This document shows positions 1 to 7,139 of a stretch of 27,901 nucleotides of DNA, piece by piece; the stretch's first letter is position 1; the number at the start of each line of letters is the position of its first letter. The position numbers and the translations under genes are program-made. The stretch is taken from assembly GCA_018713425.1 (NCBI GenBank), contig DVOT01000169.1, forward strand, positions 1 through 27,901, in the 5' to 3' direction. Source of the stretch: Alectryocaccomicrobium faecavium (GTDB lineage Bacteria; Bacillota; Clostridia; Christensenellales; Aristaeellaceae). Under the pieces are notes generated by a model that had not been told where the DNA came from, searched no databases, and saw only the letters and a list, made by a program, of their open reading frames with translations.

Positions 1-489
1 GGCTATAACCGGCAGACGTTTTACTACCATTTTCACGATATCTACGATTTGATCGATTGGATCTTTGCCGCGCAAACGCAGGAACTGATCGAAAAATGCC
101 GCGCGTGCGGTTCGCTGGACGTGGGCGTGGAGGCCGTGATCGCCTATATGCGGGAAAATCGCCGCCTGATTCTCAATATTTTGCGTTCTGTGAACGGCGA
201 AAAGCTGCTCGATAACCTCTATCGTTCGGCGCAGTCCATCGTGCTATCCGCTCTCGAAAACCATCCGGGCGTGCAGGAATTGTCAATGGACTACCGCGAA
301 CTCGTAGCGGAAGGCTTTAAGTACGCGCTGGCCGGGCTGTTGATCGACTGGATGCGCGCGGGGATTCCGGAAGACCGCGTGAACAAAGTCCGCACGATGA
401 AGGCCGTGTACATTGGCGCGCTGGAATACGCGCTGGATACCGTGCGCGGCTTGCAGGCCTTGAATTTGGACATTAAGGAGGATTTGTAA
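1..489 (+). CDS. TetR-family transcriptional regulator, 3' part (5' end outside window)
   Basis: The reading frame is open from the first base, so the gene starts upstream of the window. The first visible residues, GYNRQTFYYHFHDIYDLIDW, match the recognition-helix end of a TetR DNA-binding domain, which typically reads SRQTFYYHFxDxYDL. The rest is an all-helical ligand/dimer domain like the C-terminal domain of DhaS-like TetR regulators. A TTG at 49 could serve as a start but would remove the DNA-binding domain, so it is not taken. The ligand and targets are unknown. A perfect palindrome lies 26 bases after the stop and could be its operator. The family call is firm; the role is not. Confidence 0.85.
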   Translation, partial: GYNRQTFYYHFHDIYDLIDWIFAAQTQELIEKCRACGSLDVGVEAVIAYMRENRRLILNILRSVNGEKLLDNLYRSAQSIVLSALENHPGVQELSMDYRELVAEGFKYALAGLLIDWMRAGIPEDRVNKVRTMKAVYIGALEYALDTVRGLQALNLDIKEDL

Positions 490-514
490 GCTTTTTCACC
501 AAATCCGCCAGGCT

Positions 515-529
515 GTACAATTTTTGTAC
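515..529. promoter_or_regulatory. Perfect palindrome GTACAA-ttt-TTGTAC, possible operator
   Basis: Six-base arms separated by three T residues form a perfect inverted repeat between the TetR-type gene and the radical SAM gene, about 45 bases upstream of a TATAAT box. TetR proteins bind palindromes of about this size. The stem is too short and AT-rich to be a convincing terminator. Binding by the neighbouring regulator is inference. Confidence 0.35.
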
Positions 530-571
530 GCTCCGGGCCATCTGTATATGGCGCAAGAATGGTTCTTGCTT

Positions 572-577
572 TATAAT
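572..577 (+). promoter_or_regulatory. -10 box (TATAAT) for the radical SAM gene
   Basis: A consensus TATAAT stands 30 bases before the radical SAM start codon. No good -35 hexamer is seen at 16-18 bases upstream, so the promoter may need an activator or may be weak. Confidence 0.5.
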
Positions 578-607
578 AGCGCCATTCGCAGGAAAGGAGC
601 GATACAA

Positions 608-1966
608 ATGGGTATCTCTGAAAAAATCAAACGCATGGGCCTGAGCAAGGCATACGACTATCTGGACAAAGATCCGGACACGAACATTCCCAAGCTGCTG
701 GATTGGGTGGATAAGCTCGACCGGAACGATTCCCTCGCCAGCCAGCGCAGGGCATTCCACGAAGTGGTGGACAATCCGGACAACAACTGGTACCGGCTGA
801 TTCGCAGCTTCTGGACGGATATCGATGCGGGCGTGCGCAAGGCGCTGTTTGAAAACCTGATTTTGAACGCCACGCTGCTGGGCGGTGCGGAGCAGGCCCG
901 CGCGCGGGAAAAATACGGCTGCAACATTCCCTGGGCCATTCTGATGGATCCCACTTCCGCTTGCAATTTGCACTGCACGGGCTGCTGGGCCGCGGAATAT
1001 GGCAACAAACTGAACATGGACTTTGCCACGCTGGATAGCATTATCGAGCAGGGCAAGGCGCTGGGCGTGTACGTATACATCTATTCCGGCGGCGAACCAC
1101 TGGTGCGCAAGCGCGATTTGATCGCCCTGTGCAACAAGCACAGCGATTGCGAATTCCTGGCCTTCACCAATGGCACCCTGATCGACGAGGAATTTGCCGA
1201 AGATATGCTGCGCGTGAAGAATTTCATTCCCGCCATATCGGTGGAAGGCTTTGAGGAGGACACGGATTTCCGGCGCGGCGCGGGCACCTATCGCGCGGTG
1301 GAGCGCGCCATGCGCATCCTGAAAGAGCACAAGCTGCCCTTTGGCCTTTCCTGCTGCTACACATCAAAGAATGTCGATGTGATTGGCAGCGAAAAGTATT
1401 TCGACCAGATGGTCGATTGGGGCGCGAAATTCTGCTGGTTCTTCACCTATATGCCCGTGGGCGTGGACGCTGTGCCCGCTCTGATGGCCACCGCCCAGCA
1501 ACGCGCCTTTATGTATCAGCAGGTGCGCGCGTTCCGCAAGACCAAGCCGCTGTTCACGCTCGATTTCTGGAACGACGGCGAGTACGTCAACGGCTGCATC
1601 GCCGGGGGCCGCTGCTATCTGCACATCAACGCCGGCGGCGACATCGAGCCGTGCGCGTTCATCCACTATTCGGATTCCAACATCCACGAGAAAACGCTCG
1701 TGGAGGCTTTCCAATCGCCGCTGTTCATGGCCTACCGCCAAGGGCAGCCGTTCAATGAGAACCATCTGCGCCCCTGCCCGCTGCTGGACAATCCGGACAG
1801 GCTCAAAGGGCTGGTGGAGCAATCCGGCGCGCATTCGACCGACCTGCAAAATCCCGAGGACGTGGACGATCTGTGCGAAAAATGCCGGCTCGCGGCGCAG
1901 AACTGGGCGCCGGTCGCGGACGCGCTCTGGGCAGCCGGGCACGACACAAGCAATATGAAACGTTAG
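608..1966 (+). CDS. Radical SAM protein with SPASM-type C-terminal cluster region
   Basis: This 452-residue protein has the radical SAM signature CNLHCTGC, with cysteines at 119, 123 and 126 that bind the 4Fe-4S cluster cleaving S-adenosylmethionine. The YSGGEPL motif follows. The C-terminal part has further cysteines at 330, 336 and 349, and later CPLL and CEKC motifs, as in SPASM domains that hold auxiliary iron-sulfur clusters. About 100 residues precede the SAM barrel. The start at 608 is chosen because GGAAAGGAG lies 8 bases upstream; the frame is open further upstream but lacks such a site. It is followed 13 bases later by a CmpB-like membrane protein gene, so the two are probably cotranscribed. 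SPASM enzymes modify peptides or other small molecules, but no precursor peptide gene is visible and the substrate is unknown. Confidence 0.88.
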   Translation: MGISEKIKRMGLSKAYDYLDKDPDTNIPKLLDWVDKLDRNDSLASQRRAFHEVVDNPDNNWYRLIRSFWTDIDAGVRKALFENLILNATLLGGAEQARAREKYGCNIPWAILMDPTSACNLHCTGCWAAEYGNKLNMDFATLDSIIEQGKALGVYVYIYSGGEPLVRKRDLIALCNKHSDCEFLAFTNGTLIDEEFAEDMLRVKNFIPAISVEGFEEDTDFRRGAGTYRAVERAMRILKEHKLPFGLSCCYTSKNVDVIGSEKYFDQMVDWGAKFCWFFTYMPVGVDAVPALMATAQQRAFMYQQVRAFRKTKPLFTLDFWNDGEYVNGCIAGGRCYLHINAGGDIEPCAFIHYSDSNIHEKTLVEAFQSPLFMAYRQGQPFNENHLRPCPLLDNPDRLKGLVEQSGAHSTDLQNPEDVDDLCEKCRLAAQNWAPVADALWAAGHDTSNMKR

Positions 1967-1979
1967 AAGGAGATCAGGC

Positions 1980-2732
1980 ATGCTGAACGTTTGGGAAACA
2001 TGGTTTTTGTACCTGGTGATTTACAGCTTTATCGGCTGGGCCTATGAATCCACGGTGTGTTCCGTGGCTGAGCGAAAGCTAGTGAACCGCGGTTTCCTGA
2101 ACGGGCCGGTGTGCCCCATTTATGGGGTGGGCGCGGTGGCGGTCATCGCGCTCCTGAACCCCCTCAAGGGCAATATCCTCGCGCTGTTTTTTTCCAGCGC
2201 CACGCTCACGACAACGCTGGAATACGTAACCTCCTGGCTGATGGAAACGCTTTTGCACGCGCGCTGGTGGGATTACAGCAACCGCTTTTTGAACCTTCAT
2301 GGCCGGGTGTGCCTGAAGGGATTTGTGGTTTTTGGCGCGCTGTCCGTGCTGATGCTGCGCTTTGTACACCCGCTAGTGGAAGGACTGGTGTCGCATTTGC
2401 CTGCGCCAGCCTTGCACCCCATCTGCTTGACGCTGCTCATCATTTTGCTGGCCGATATTTTCGTCACGCTCAAAGCGGTTTTGCACCTGCCCGAGCGGCT
2501 ACGGCAGCTGAAACTCGCGCTCGACGCGCGCCTGCCGGATATCCACTGGCCGGACGGCTTCCAGCTCAAGCGCCTGATGAACGCCTTCCCACACCTCACC
2601 TTCCCCCGCTATCCCGAGCAGTGGAAGGCGTTGTTGCGCCATTATGGCAGGCGGATTTCCCTGCCTGCGCGCAAGCGCGGCGCAAAAAAAGGCGGCCCCA
2701 GCGAAACGGAGCCGGCCAAAAAAGAAGATTGA
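1980..2732 (+). CDS. CmpB-like integral membrane protein (putative ABC-transporter type IV family)
   Basis: This 250-residue protein has about five hydrophobic helices, near residues 8-25, 45-62, 66-88, 113-133 and 146-166. It has the family hallmarks NRGFLNGPVCPIYG and, later, W.Y followed by NLHGRVCLKG, which mark the putative ABC-transporter type IV/CmpB family (PF06541, formerly DUF1113). The C-terminal tail is soluble and very basic and lysine-rich. AAGGAG sits just before the start, and the gap to the radical SAM gene is only 13 bases, so they form one unit. The biochemical role of this family is not established and no ATPase partner is encoded nearby. The gene converges on the yfcE-like gene with two bases between stops and no terminator. 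Confidence 0.85.
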   Translation: MLNVWETWFLYLVIYSFIGWAYESTVCSVAERKLVNRGFLNGPVCPIYGVGAVAVIALLNPLKGNILALFFSSATLTTTLEYVTSWLMETLLHARWWDYSNRFLNLHGRVCLKGFVVFGALSVLMLRFVHPLVEGLVSHLPAPALHPICLTLLIILLADIFVTLKAVLHLPERLRQLKLALDARLPDIHWPDGFQLKRLMNAFPHLTFPRYPEQWKALLRHYGRRISLPARKRGAKKGGPSETEPAKKED

Positions 2733-2734
2733 GG

Positions 2735-3280
2735 CTATATCGAATATTCCTGATACACCGTGCCATCTTCCAGGCGCTTCCAAGCGAAGCGCCCGTTTTC
2801 GTATACCATATAACTCCGCTCGCTGCCCGCCTTGGGCAGGGAGATGGAGCCGGGGTTCATGTACACAAACCCCTCATGCTCTGCGCAGCGAGGAATGTGC
2901 GTGTGTCCGCACAGCAAAATATCGCCCGGGCAGAGGGGCGGCGGCGCGTCTTCACAGGCATGGTGCCCGTGCGTGGCATAGAGGACGCGGCCTTCCATGG
3001 GAATCACCGCATAATCGGCCATCACGGGGAAAGAAAGCACCATCTGGTCGACTTCCGCCTCGCAGTTGCCGCGCACGCACAGCAGCCGCTCCCGGCGCGC
3101 GTTCAAAAGCGCGATCACTTCTTTGGGCTGATATTCCTCGGGCAGATCGTTGCGCGGGCCATGATAGAGCAAATCCCCCAGCAGCAAAAGGCGCTGCGCG
3201 CCTTCCGCGTCGAAGCGCGCGAGCATGGCGCGGCAGTACTTGGCGCTGCCGTGAATGTCAGAAGCGATCATCCATTTCAT
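2735..3280 (-). CDS. yfcE: YfcE-family metallophosphodiesterase
   Basis: The 181-residue length matches YfcE (about 184). All metal-ligand motifs of the calcineurin-like phosphoesterase fold are present: D8 and H10 (SDIHG), D36 (GDLLYHG), N72 (RGNCE), H104 (THGHH), and H126/H128 (CGHTHIP). The family-typical MNPGS motif follows. Members hydrolyse phosphodiesters in vitro with Mn2+; the physiological substrate is uncertain. Its ATG overlaps the stop of the upstream C26 hydrolase gene in an ATGA arrangement, which implies translational coupling. No signal peptide is present, so it should be cytoplasmic. Confidence 0.9.
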   Translation of the reverse strand: MKWMIASDIHGSAKYCRAMLARFDAEGAQRLLLLGDLLYHGPRNDLPEEYQPKEVIALLNARRERLLCVRGNCEAEVDQMVLSFPVMADYAVIPMEGRVLYATHGHHACEDAPPPLCPGDILLCGHTHIPRCAEHEGFVYMNPGSISLPKAGSERSYMVYENGRFAWKRLEDGTVYQEYSI

Positions 3281-4017
3281 GCCTTTCCCTCCCGACGGGC
3301 GCTTTCTGCCCGCACCAGCGCGATGAAACGCTCAAAGAAGGGCTTAAAATCGGGCGTGCGGCTGTCCCATTGCACGCCGGTGAGCCGCTCCGGATGGAAC
3401 TGCACGCCGAAAATGGGCAGACTTTCATGCTCATACCCTTCGATAATGCCCTCCACCGAGCGCGCCGTAACGCGCAAACCGGGCGCGAGCGCCTTAATGG
3501 CCTGGTGGTGCGTGCTGTTCACTTTGAACACAGGGCCAAACAGCGCATGCAGGATGGAACCTTCCTCGGCGTACAAATCGTGGCGGATCTTGCCATTGGA
3601 ATGGATCCAGCCTTTTTGTTCCAAAAGATCCTGATAGAGCGTACCGCCCAACAGCACATTGAGCAACTGGAACCCCCGGCAAATGGTGAGAATGGGCTTG
3701 CCGCGTTCCAAAAACGCGCGAGCGAGCGGCACTTCGAATTGGGTACGCTCGGGATCGGGGCCCACAGTATCGTTGAGGATGGTTTCACCGTACAATTCCG
3801 GGTCTACATCATCCCCACCAGAAAGCAGCAGGCCTTCGCACAATTCCGCCATTTCCTCCGCGCACTGTTCGCAGGTGAGCATGGGAATCCCGCCCGCCGC
3901 GGCAATGGCGGCGCCGTAGGCTTTGGGGCTGTGGATTTGCCGGGGCGCTTCCCCATGGGTTTGAAAAAAATTGGAATCGTTGGATAGACAAATCAGAGGC
4001 TTATCCTGGATATACAT
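3277..4017 (-). CDS. Gamma-glutamyl-gamma-aminobutyrate hydrolase-like protein (peptidase C26, class I glutamine amidotransferase fold)
   Basis: This 246-residue protein has the PuuD-type catalytic triad: the nucleophile in ICRGFQLLNV (C113), with H208 and E210 in VQFHPE. It also has the oxyanion/substrate motifs LLLSGGDDVDP and NSTHHQAIK. Family members hydrolyse gamma-glutamyl amide bonds, for example gamma-glutamyl-GABA in putrescine breakdown. No other putrescine gene is nearby, so the substrate is open. The start at 4017 is preferred because GTGAGG lies 7 bases upstream; an ATG two codons earlier (4023) would almost touch that site. The gene is first in a two-gene unit with the yfcE-like gene and has a good promoter at 4052-4080. 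Confidence 0.87.
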   Translation of the reverse strand: MYIQDKPLICLSNDSNFFQTHGEAPRQIHSPKAYGAAIAAAGGIPMLTCEQCAEEMAELCEGLLLSGGDDVDPELYGETILNDTVGPDPERTQFEVPLARAFLERGKPILTICRGFQLLNVLLGGTLYQDLLEQKGWIHSNGKIRHDLYAEEGSILHALFGPVFKVNSTHHQAIKALAPGLRVTARSVEGIIEGYEHESLPIFGVQFHPERLTGVQWDSRTPDFKPFFERFIALVRAESARREGKA

Positions 4018-4051
4018 ACGCATTCCTCACCGTAATCAAATTGCTTTTCTT

Positions 4052-4080
4052 ATTTTACGCCTTATGCGCCGCGTTTGCAA
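4052..4080 (-). promoter_or_regulatory. Promoter for the C26 hydrolase/yfcE unit
   Basis: On the minus strand, TTGCAA (4080-4075) and TAAAAT (4057-4052) are separated by exactly 17 bases. This is a good match to a housekeeping sigma promoter, about 35 bases before the start codon. Confidence 0.6.
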
Positions 4081-4126
4081 GCGAATTGTGGATTAAGGAA
4101 CGCTGAAACGATGCGCAAAATTTTGC

Positions 4127-4155
4127 TTTACAACCCGCCTTCCGCGCGCTATGAT
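4127..4155 (+). promoter_or_regulatory. Promoter for tcdA
   Basis: TTTACA (4127-4132) and TATGAT (4150-4155) are spaced by 17 bases, 34 bases upstream of the tcdA start. Together with the minus-strand promoter it forms a divergent promoter region of about 170 bases. Confidence 0.65.
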
Positions 4156-4189
4156 AAACCATAGAAGAAAATGGGAACGGAGGAGCACT

Positions 4190-4873
4190 ATGCACGAATT
4201 CGACCGCACGATCCGCCTGGTGGGCGAAGAAGGGCAAGCGCGGCTGTTGCGCGCAAAAGTGGCGCTGTTCGGCTTGGGCGGCGTGGGTTCCTATGCCCTG
4301 GAAGCGCTGGTGCGCGCCGGCATCGGCGAAATGCTGCTGGTGGATGGCGATGTGGTGGAAGAAACCAACCTGAACCGCCAGATCATCGCCACGCGCGCCA
4401 CCCTCGGCCAGCACAAGAGCGAAGTGGCGCGCGCGCGGGCGCTGTCCATCCGGCCAGACATGGTCATCGACGCGCGCCATGCGTTTTACGATGCGCAAAC
4501 CGCCGGACAGTTCGATCTATCCCGCTACGATTGGGTCGTCGACGCCATCGATACGGTGTCCTCCAAGCTGCTCTTAATCGAACAAGCGCGCGCGGCGGGT
4601 GCGAAAGTGATTTCCTGCATGGGTGCGGGGAACAAGCTGCATACGGCATTCGAAATCGCCGATATCGAAAAGACCAGTGTGTGCCCGCTCGCGCGGCGCA
4701 TGCGTACAGAGTTGAAAAAGCGCGGCATCCAGGGCGTGTTGGCCGTGTATTCCAAAGAACCGCCCTTCCGCCCGCAGGACGGCGAACGCGCCCCCGCCTC
4801 CATCTCCTATGTGCCGGGCGCGGCGGGCCTGACGCTGGCGGGCGCGGTGATCCGCGATCTCCTCGGGCGCTAA
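4190..4873 (+). CDS. tcdA: tRNA threonylcarbamoyladenosine dehydratase (ThiF/MoeB-like E1 fold)
   Basis: This 227-residue protein starts MHEFDRTIRLVGEEG, typical of TcdA/CsdL. It has the ATP-binding GLGGVGS loop at 28-34 and the E1-type motif around D52, N60 and R63 (VDGDVVEETNLNRQ). TcdA uses ATP to cyclise N6-threonylcarbamoyladenosine (t6A) at position 37 of tRNAs to the hydantoin form ct6A. The SVCPLARRMRTELKKRG region and the SYVPGAAGLTLAG end also fit this family rather than MoeB or ThiF. The start at 4190 is set by CGGAGGAG a few bases upstream. The gene has its own promoter and converges on the first AraC-type gene with only 17 bases between stops and no clear terminator. Confidence 0.92.
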   Translation: MHEFDRTIRLVGEEGQARLLRAKVALFGLGGVGSYALEALVRAGIGEMLLVDGDVVEETNLNRQIIATRATLGQHKSEVARARALSIRPDMVIDARHAFYDAQTAGQFDLSRYDWVVDAIDTVSSKLLLIEQARAAGAKVISCMGAGNKLHTAFEIADIEKTSVCPLARRMRTELKKRGIQGVLAVYSKEPPFRPQDGERAPASISYVPGAAGLTLAGAVIRDLLGR

Positions 4874-4890
4874 TTCGCTTTATCCCCCCG

Positions 4891-6948
4891 CTAAAATTCT
4901 AGAGATTTTTTGTATTCCGCCGGCGTCATGCCCGTTTGGCGCTTAAACACCTTGATAAAAAAGGATACGCTCATGTAGCACACCGCGTTGCTGGCTTCCG
5001 TCACGCTCATTCCGGTTGCCAGCAAACGCTTTGCCTCCTCCATGCGCAGGCCTGTTAGGTATTCCTTAAAGGTCATGTGCACTTCTCCGCGGAGGATCTG
5101 CTCAATCTGCCGGATGGATAGCCCCGCAACGTTCTCAAGCTCTGTCAGGCAGAAAGAATACTCCAAATAATGTTCGCGGATGTAAGCGAGCAAAAACGCC
5201 TTCTTCGCCTCCCATTTGTGATCCTTGCGGGCAACAAACTGCATGCACAATTCATCCAGCAAAGCAAAAATGCGCTGGCGCGCCTGCTCCGGCTGGTTAT
5301 ACAAGAGCACCACGCTCATTTTATCGGAGGATATCTCCACGTCATTTTGCCGCGCCATCCGGATGACGGCATTGATCACACTGCTGTAGGCATAGCTTCG
5401 CAACAATATGGAAGGGTTCAGCGCTTCAATCTGCGTAAGAATGGCGTCCAGAGCGAGGCGCGCCTCTTCCACTTGCCCCGCCTTGATATACGCCAGCAAT
5501 TTTTCCATCTTATCTTCGCTATACCATTCCCGCGCATTCGGCGCAGCAGCATGCATTTGGTTGTTGATATCCACCAAAGCCGCGGCGAAAGAATCCGGAA
5601 TGCGCCTTGCGCTATCCACCTCCAGGCCAACGCCAAAATCCGCTGCCAAATGGTCCGCTTCCATCAGTTCCCTGAGCAAGCGGACAACATCGAACGAGTC
5701 TATCCCATTCCAGGAAGAGGCGACAACGGCAATCAAGGATTCATAGGGCAAGCGCACCGCCACGAGTTCCAAATCCGCGCTGCCCAGTTCGCAAATCTGC
5801 GCGAGCAATTCCTCCACAAGGTACTTCCCACGGCAAGATACGCAAATCACCGCAAAATGCCTGCCTTCTTCCAGCGGATCATCCCGCTGAGCGGTTTGTT
5901 GCAGCGGCGCATGATACAAACCCGTCAAAGCCAAAAGCATCATTTGTTCCTGGTTCTTCTGCCGCTGCTGGTTGAGCCATGCGGCGTTTTCCTGCAATTG
6001 CTTTTGCGTGATTTTGTTGGTATCGACTGCCCTGCGCAGAAATACGCGCAGGCTTTCCAGCTCATCCTTTCCCAGGAGCGGCGCGCCGCCAATTTCGTGA
6101 ACCAATTCGTAAATGGGCTTATAGTGCCGCTTGGCGGCGATCAGCGCCATCGCGCAGGTAACGATAAATGTGCCAGCGATAATCGCCCAATAGGCGTTTG
6201 CATAAGCCGTTATCCCGCGATACGGAAAAATGTCCTGTTGGCTCAGTTGAATGCAAATGCCGTTTTCCCCGCAAAGTTCCAGCGCGGCAGTTCCCTGTGC
6301 TTCTCCATAAATGCAGGTTTCATAATGGTACAAAGAAATAGGATGCACAAAATTGCCGCCAATGAGCCGTACGCGTTGGGCAACGCTGTCCTGCGTAACC
6401 ACAAAACATAGGTATCCATCCGCATTGGACGCGCTGGCGAACCATAATGGATAGCAAAACAGTAGATTTCCATTGGGCATTTTCAAGATACCTGCCTCGG
6501 CAAGCCCTATCAATTCTTGATGGAACTGTGCAAATTCTGCGGCGGAAGTATAGGCGAGCCGCGTTTGTGCATATAGAGAAAAGCGGCAACTTGTTTTCTC
6601 GGGGAGCACAAATATGTTTTCTTTGCCCATATAGTACAAAAAGAATTGGCCAGCCAGAGGCGTGTAGCCCTGATACTTGCTCAAATCCTCCAGCATTTCA
6701 ATTTCCCTGTATTTGCTTTTTTGTAGATTGGATAGCTTGTATTCCGGCATAGTGGAAATTGTATAAGCAATGTTTTGCATAATGTCCATCTGCTCGTCCA
6801 AATCATCCACAATGCTTTGCGCCCGTCTTGCGCTTTCTTGCAGCGTCAATTGATGCATTTCATTCACAGAAACAAAAAACACCACCAAGCTTATGGCCGT
6901 GCAGGCAAAAATCGCGATGCTTAAATAAGAAAGAAGGTATCGCTTCAT
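4891..6948 (-). CDS. Membrane-bound AraC-family sensor/regulator of the first transport block
   Basis: This protein of about 685 residues has a membrane helix near residues 5-27, an outside domain of about 220 residues, a second helix near 248-268, a long cytoplasmic linker, and a C-terminal AraC helix-turn-helix pair over the last 100 residues (ending RQTGMTPAEYKKSLEF). This is the layout of one-component regulators, common in Clostridia and Paenibacillus, that sense sugars outside the cell and switch on neighbouring LplB/YtcP-type transporters. The start at 6948 places the first helix at the N-terminus; the frame is open to 7050, and an ATG at 6987 is an alternative. A weak TTGTTT-17-TACTTT lies at 6967-6995 on this strand. 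It is last after permease, permease and binding-protein genes, separated from the last by a 190-base gap with an inverted repeat. The ligand is unknown. Confidence 0.85.
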   Translation of the reverse strand: MKRYLLSYLSIAIFACTAISLVVFFVSVNEMHQLTLQESARRAQSIVDDLDEQMDIMQNIAYTISTMPEYKLSNLQKSKYREIEMLEDLSKYQGYTPLAGQFFLYYMGKENIFVLPEKTSCRFSLYAQTRLAYTSAAEFAQFHQELIGLAEAGILKMPNGNLLFCYPLWFASASNADGYLCFVVTQDSVAQRVRLIGGNFVHPISLYHYETCIYGEAQGTAALELCGENGICIQLSQQDIFPYRGITAYANAYWAIIAGTFIVTCAMALIAAKRHYKPIYELVHEIGGAPLLGKDELESLRVFLRRAVDTNKITQKQLQENAAWLNQQRQKNQEQMMLLALTGLYHAPLQQTAQRDDPLEEGRHFAVICVSCRGKYLVEELLAQICELGSADLELVAVRLPYESLIAVVASSWNGIDSFDVVRLLRELMEADHLAADFGVGLEVDSARRIPDSFAAALVDINNQMHAAAPNAREWYSEDKMEKLLAYIKAGQVEEARLALDAILTQIEALNPSILLRSYAYSSVINAVIRMARQNDVEISSDKMSVVLLYNQPEQARQRIFALLDELCMQFVARKDHKWEAKKAFLLAYIREHYLEYSFCLTELENVAGLSIRQIEQILRGEVHMTFKEYLTGLRMEEAKRLLATGMSVTEASNAVCYMSVSFFIKVFKRQTGMTPAEYKKSLEF

Positions 6949-7067
6949 AATGCTTTCTCTCTGCGCAAAGTATCTGAATCGTCCCATGCAAACAACTCTT
7001 TTCCTTAGAATTCCGCGCGATCTCCTTTGCCATGCTGTACCTGCCGCCACAAAATTTTTTCTACGCC

Positions 7068-7116
7068 GCGCCTGGCAATTCCTCTTTTGCCGCGGCTGTG
7101 AGAAATTGCCAGGCGC
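7068..7116. repeat. Perfect 13-bp inverted repeat between binding-protein and AraC genes
   Basis: GCGCCTGGCAATT (7068-7080) and its exact complement AATTGCCAGGCGC (7104-7116) enclose a 23-base loop. The RNA hairpin would lie just after the binding-protein stop. Neither side has a proper U-run, so it looks more like a 3' mRNA stabiliser or partial attenuator between the abundant binding-protein message and the regulator than a full terminator. The rest of the gap (6949-7139) shows nothing else clear. Confidence 0.7.
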
Positions 7117-7139
7117 ACAATAGAATCCCCGCTATTCGC

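Noticed and set aside
473..1330. Open frame of 285 codons on the minus strand
   Set aside because: It is antisense to the radical SAM gene and its product shows no recognisable domain.
2644..3987. Open frame of 447 codons on the plus strand
   Set aside because: It runs antisense through the yfcE-like and C26 hydrolase genes, both with complete catalytic motifs.
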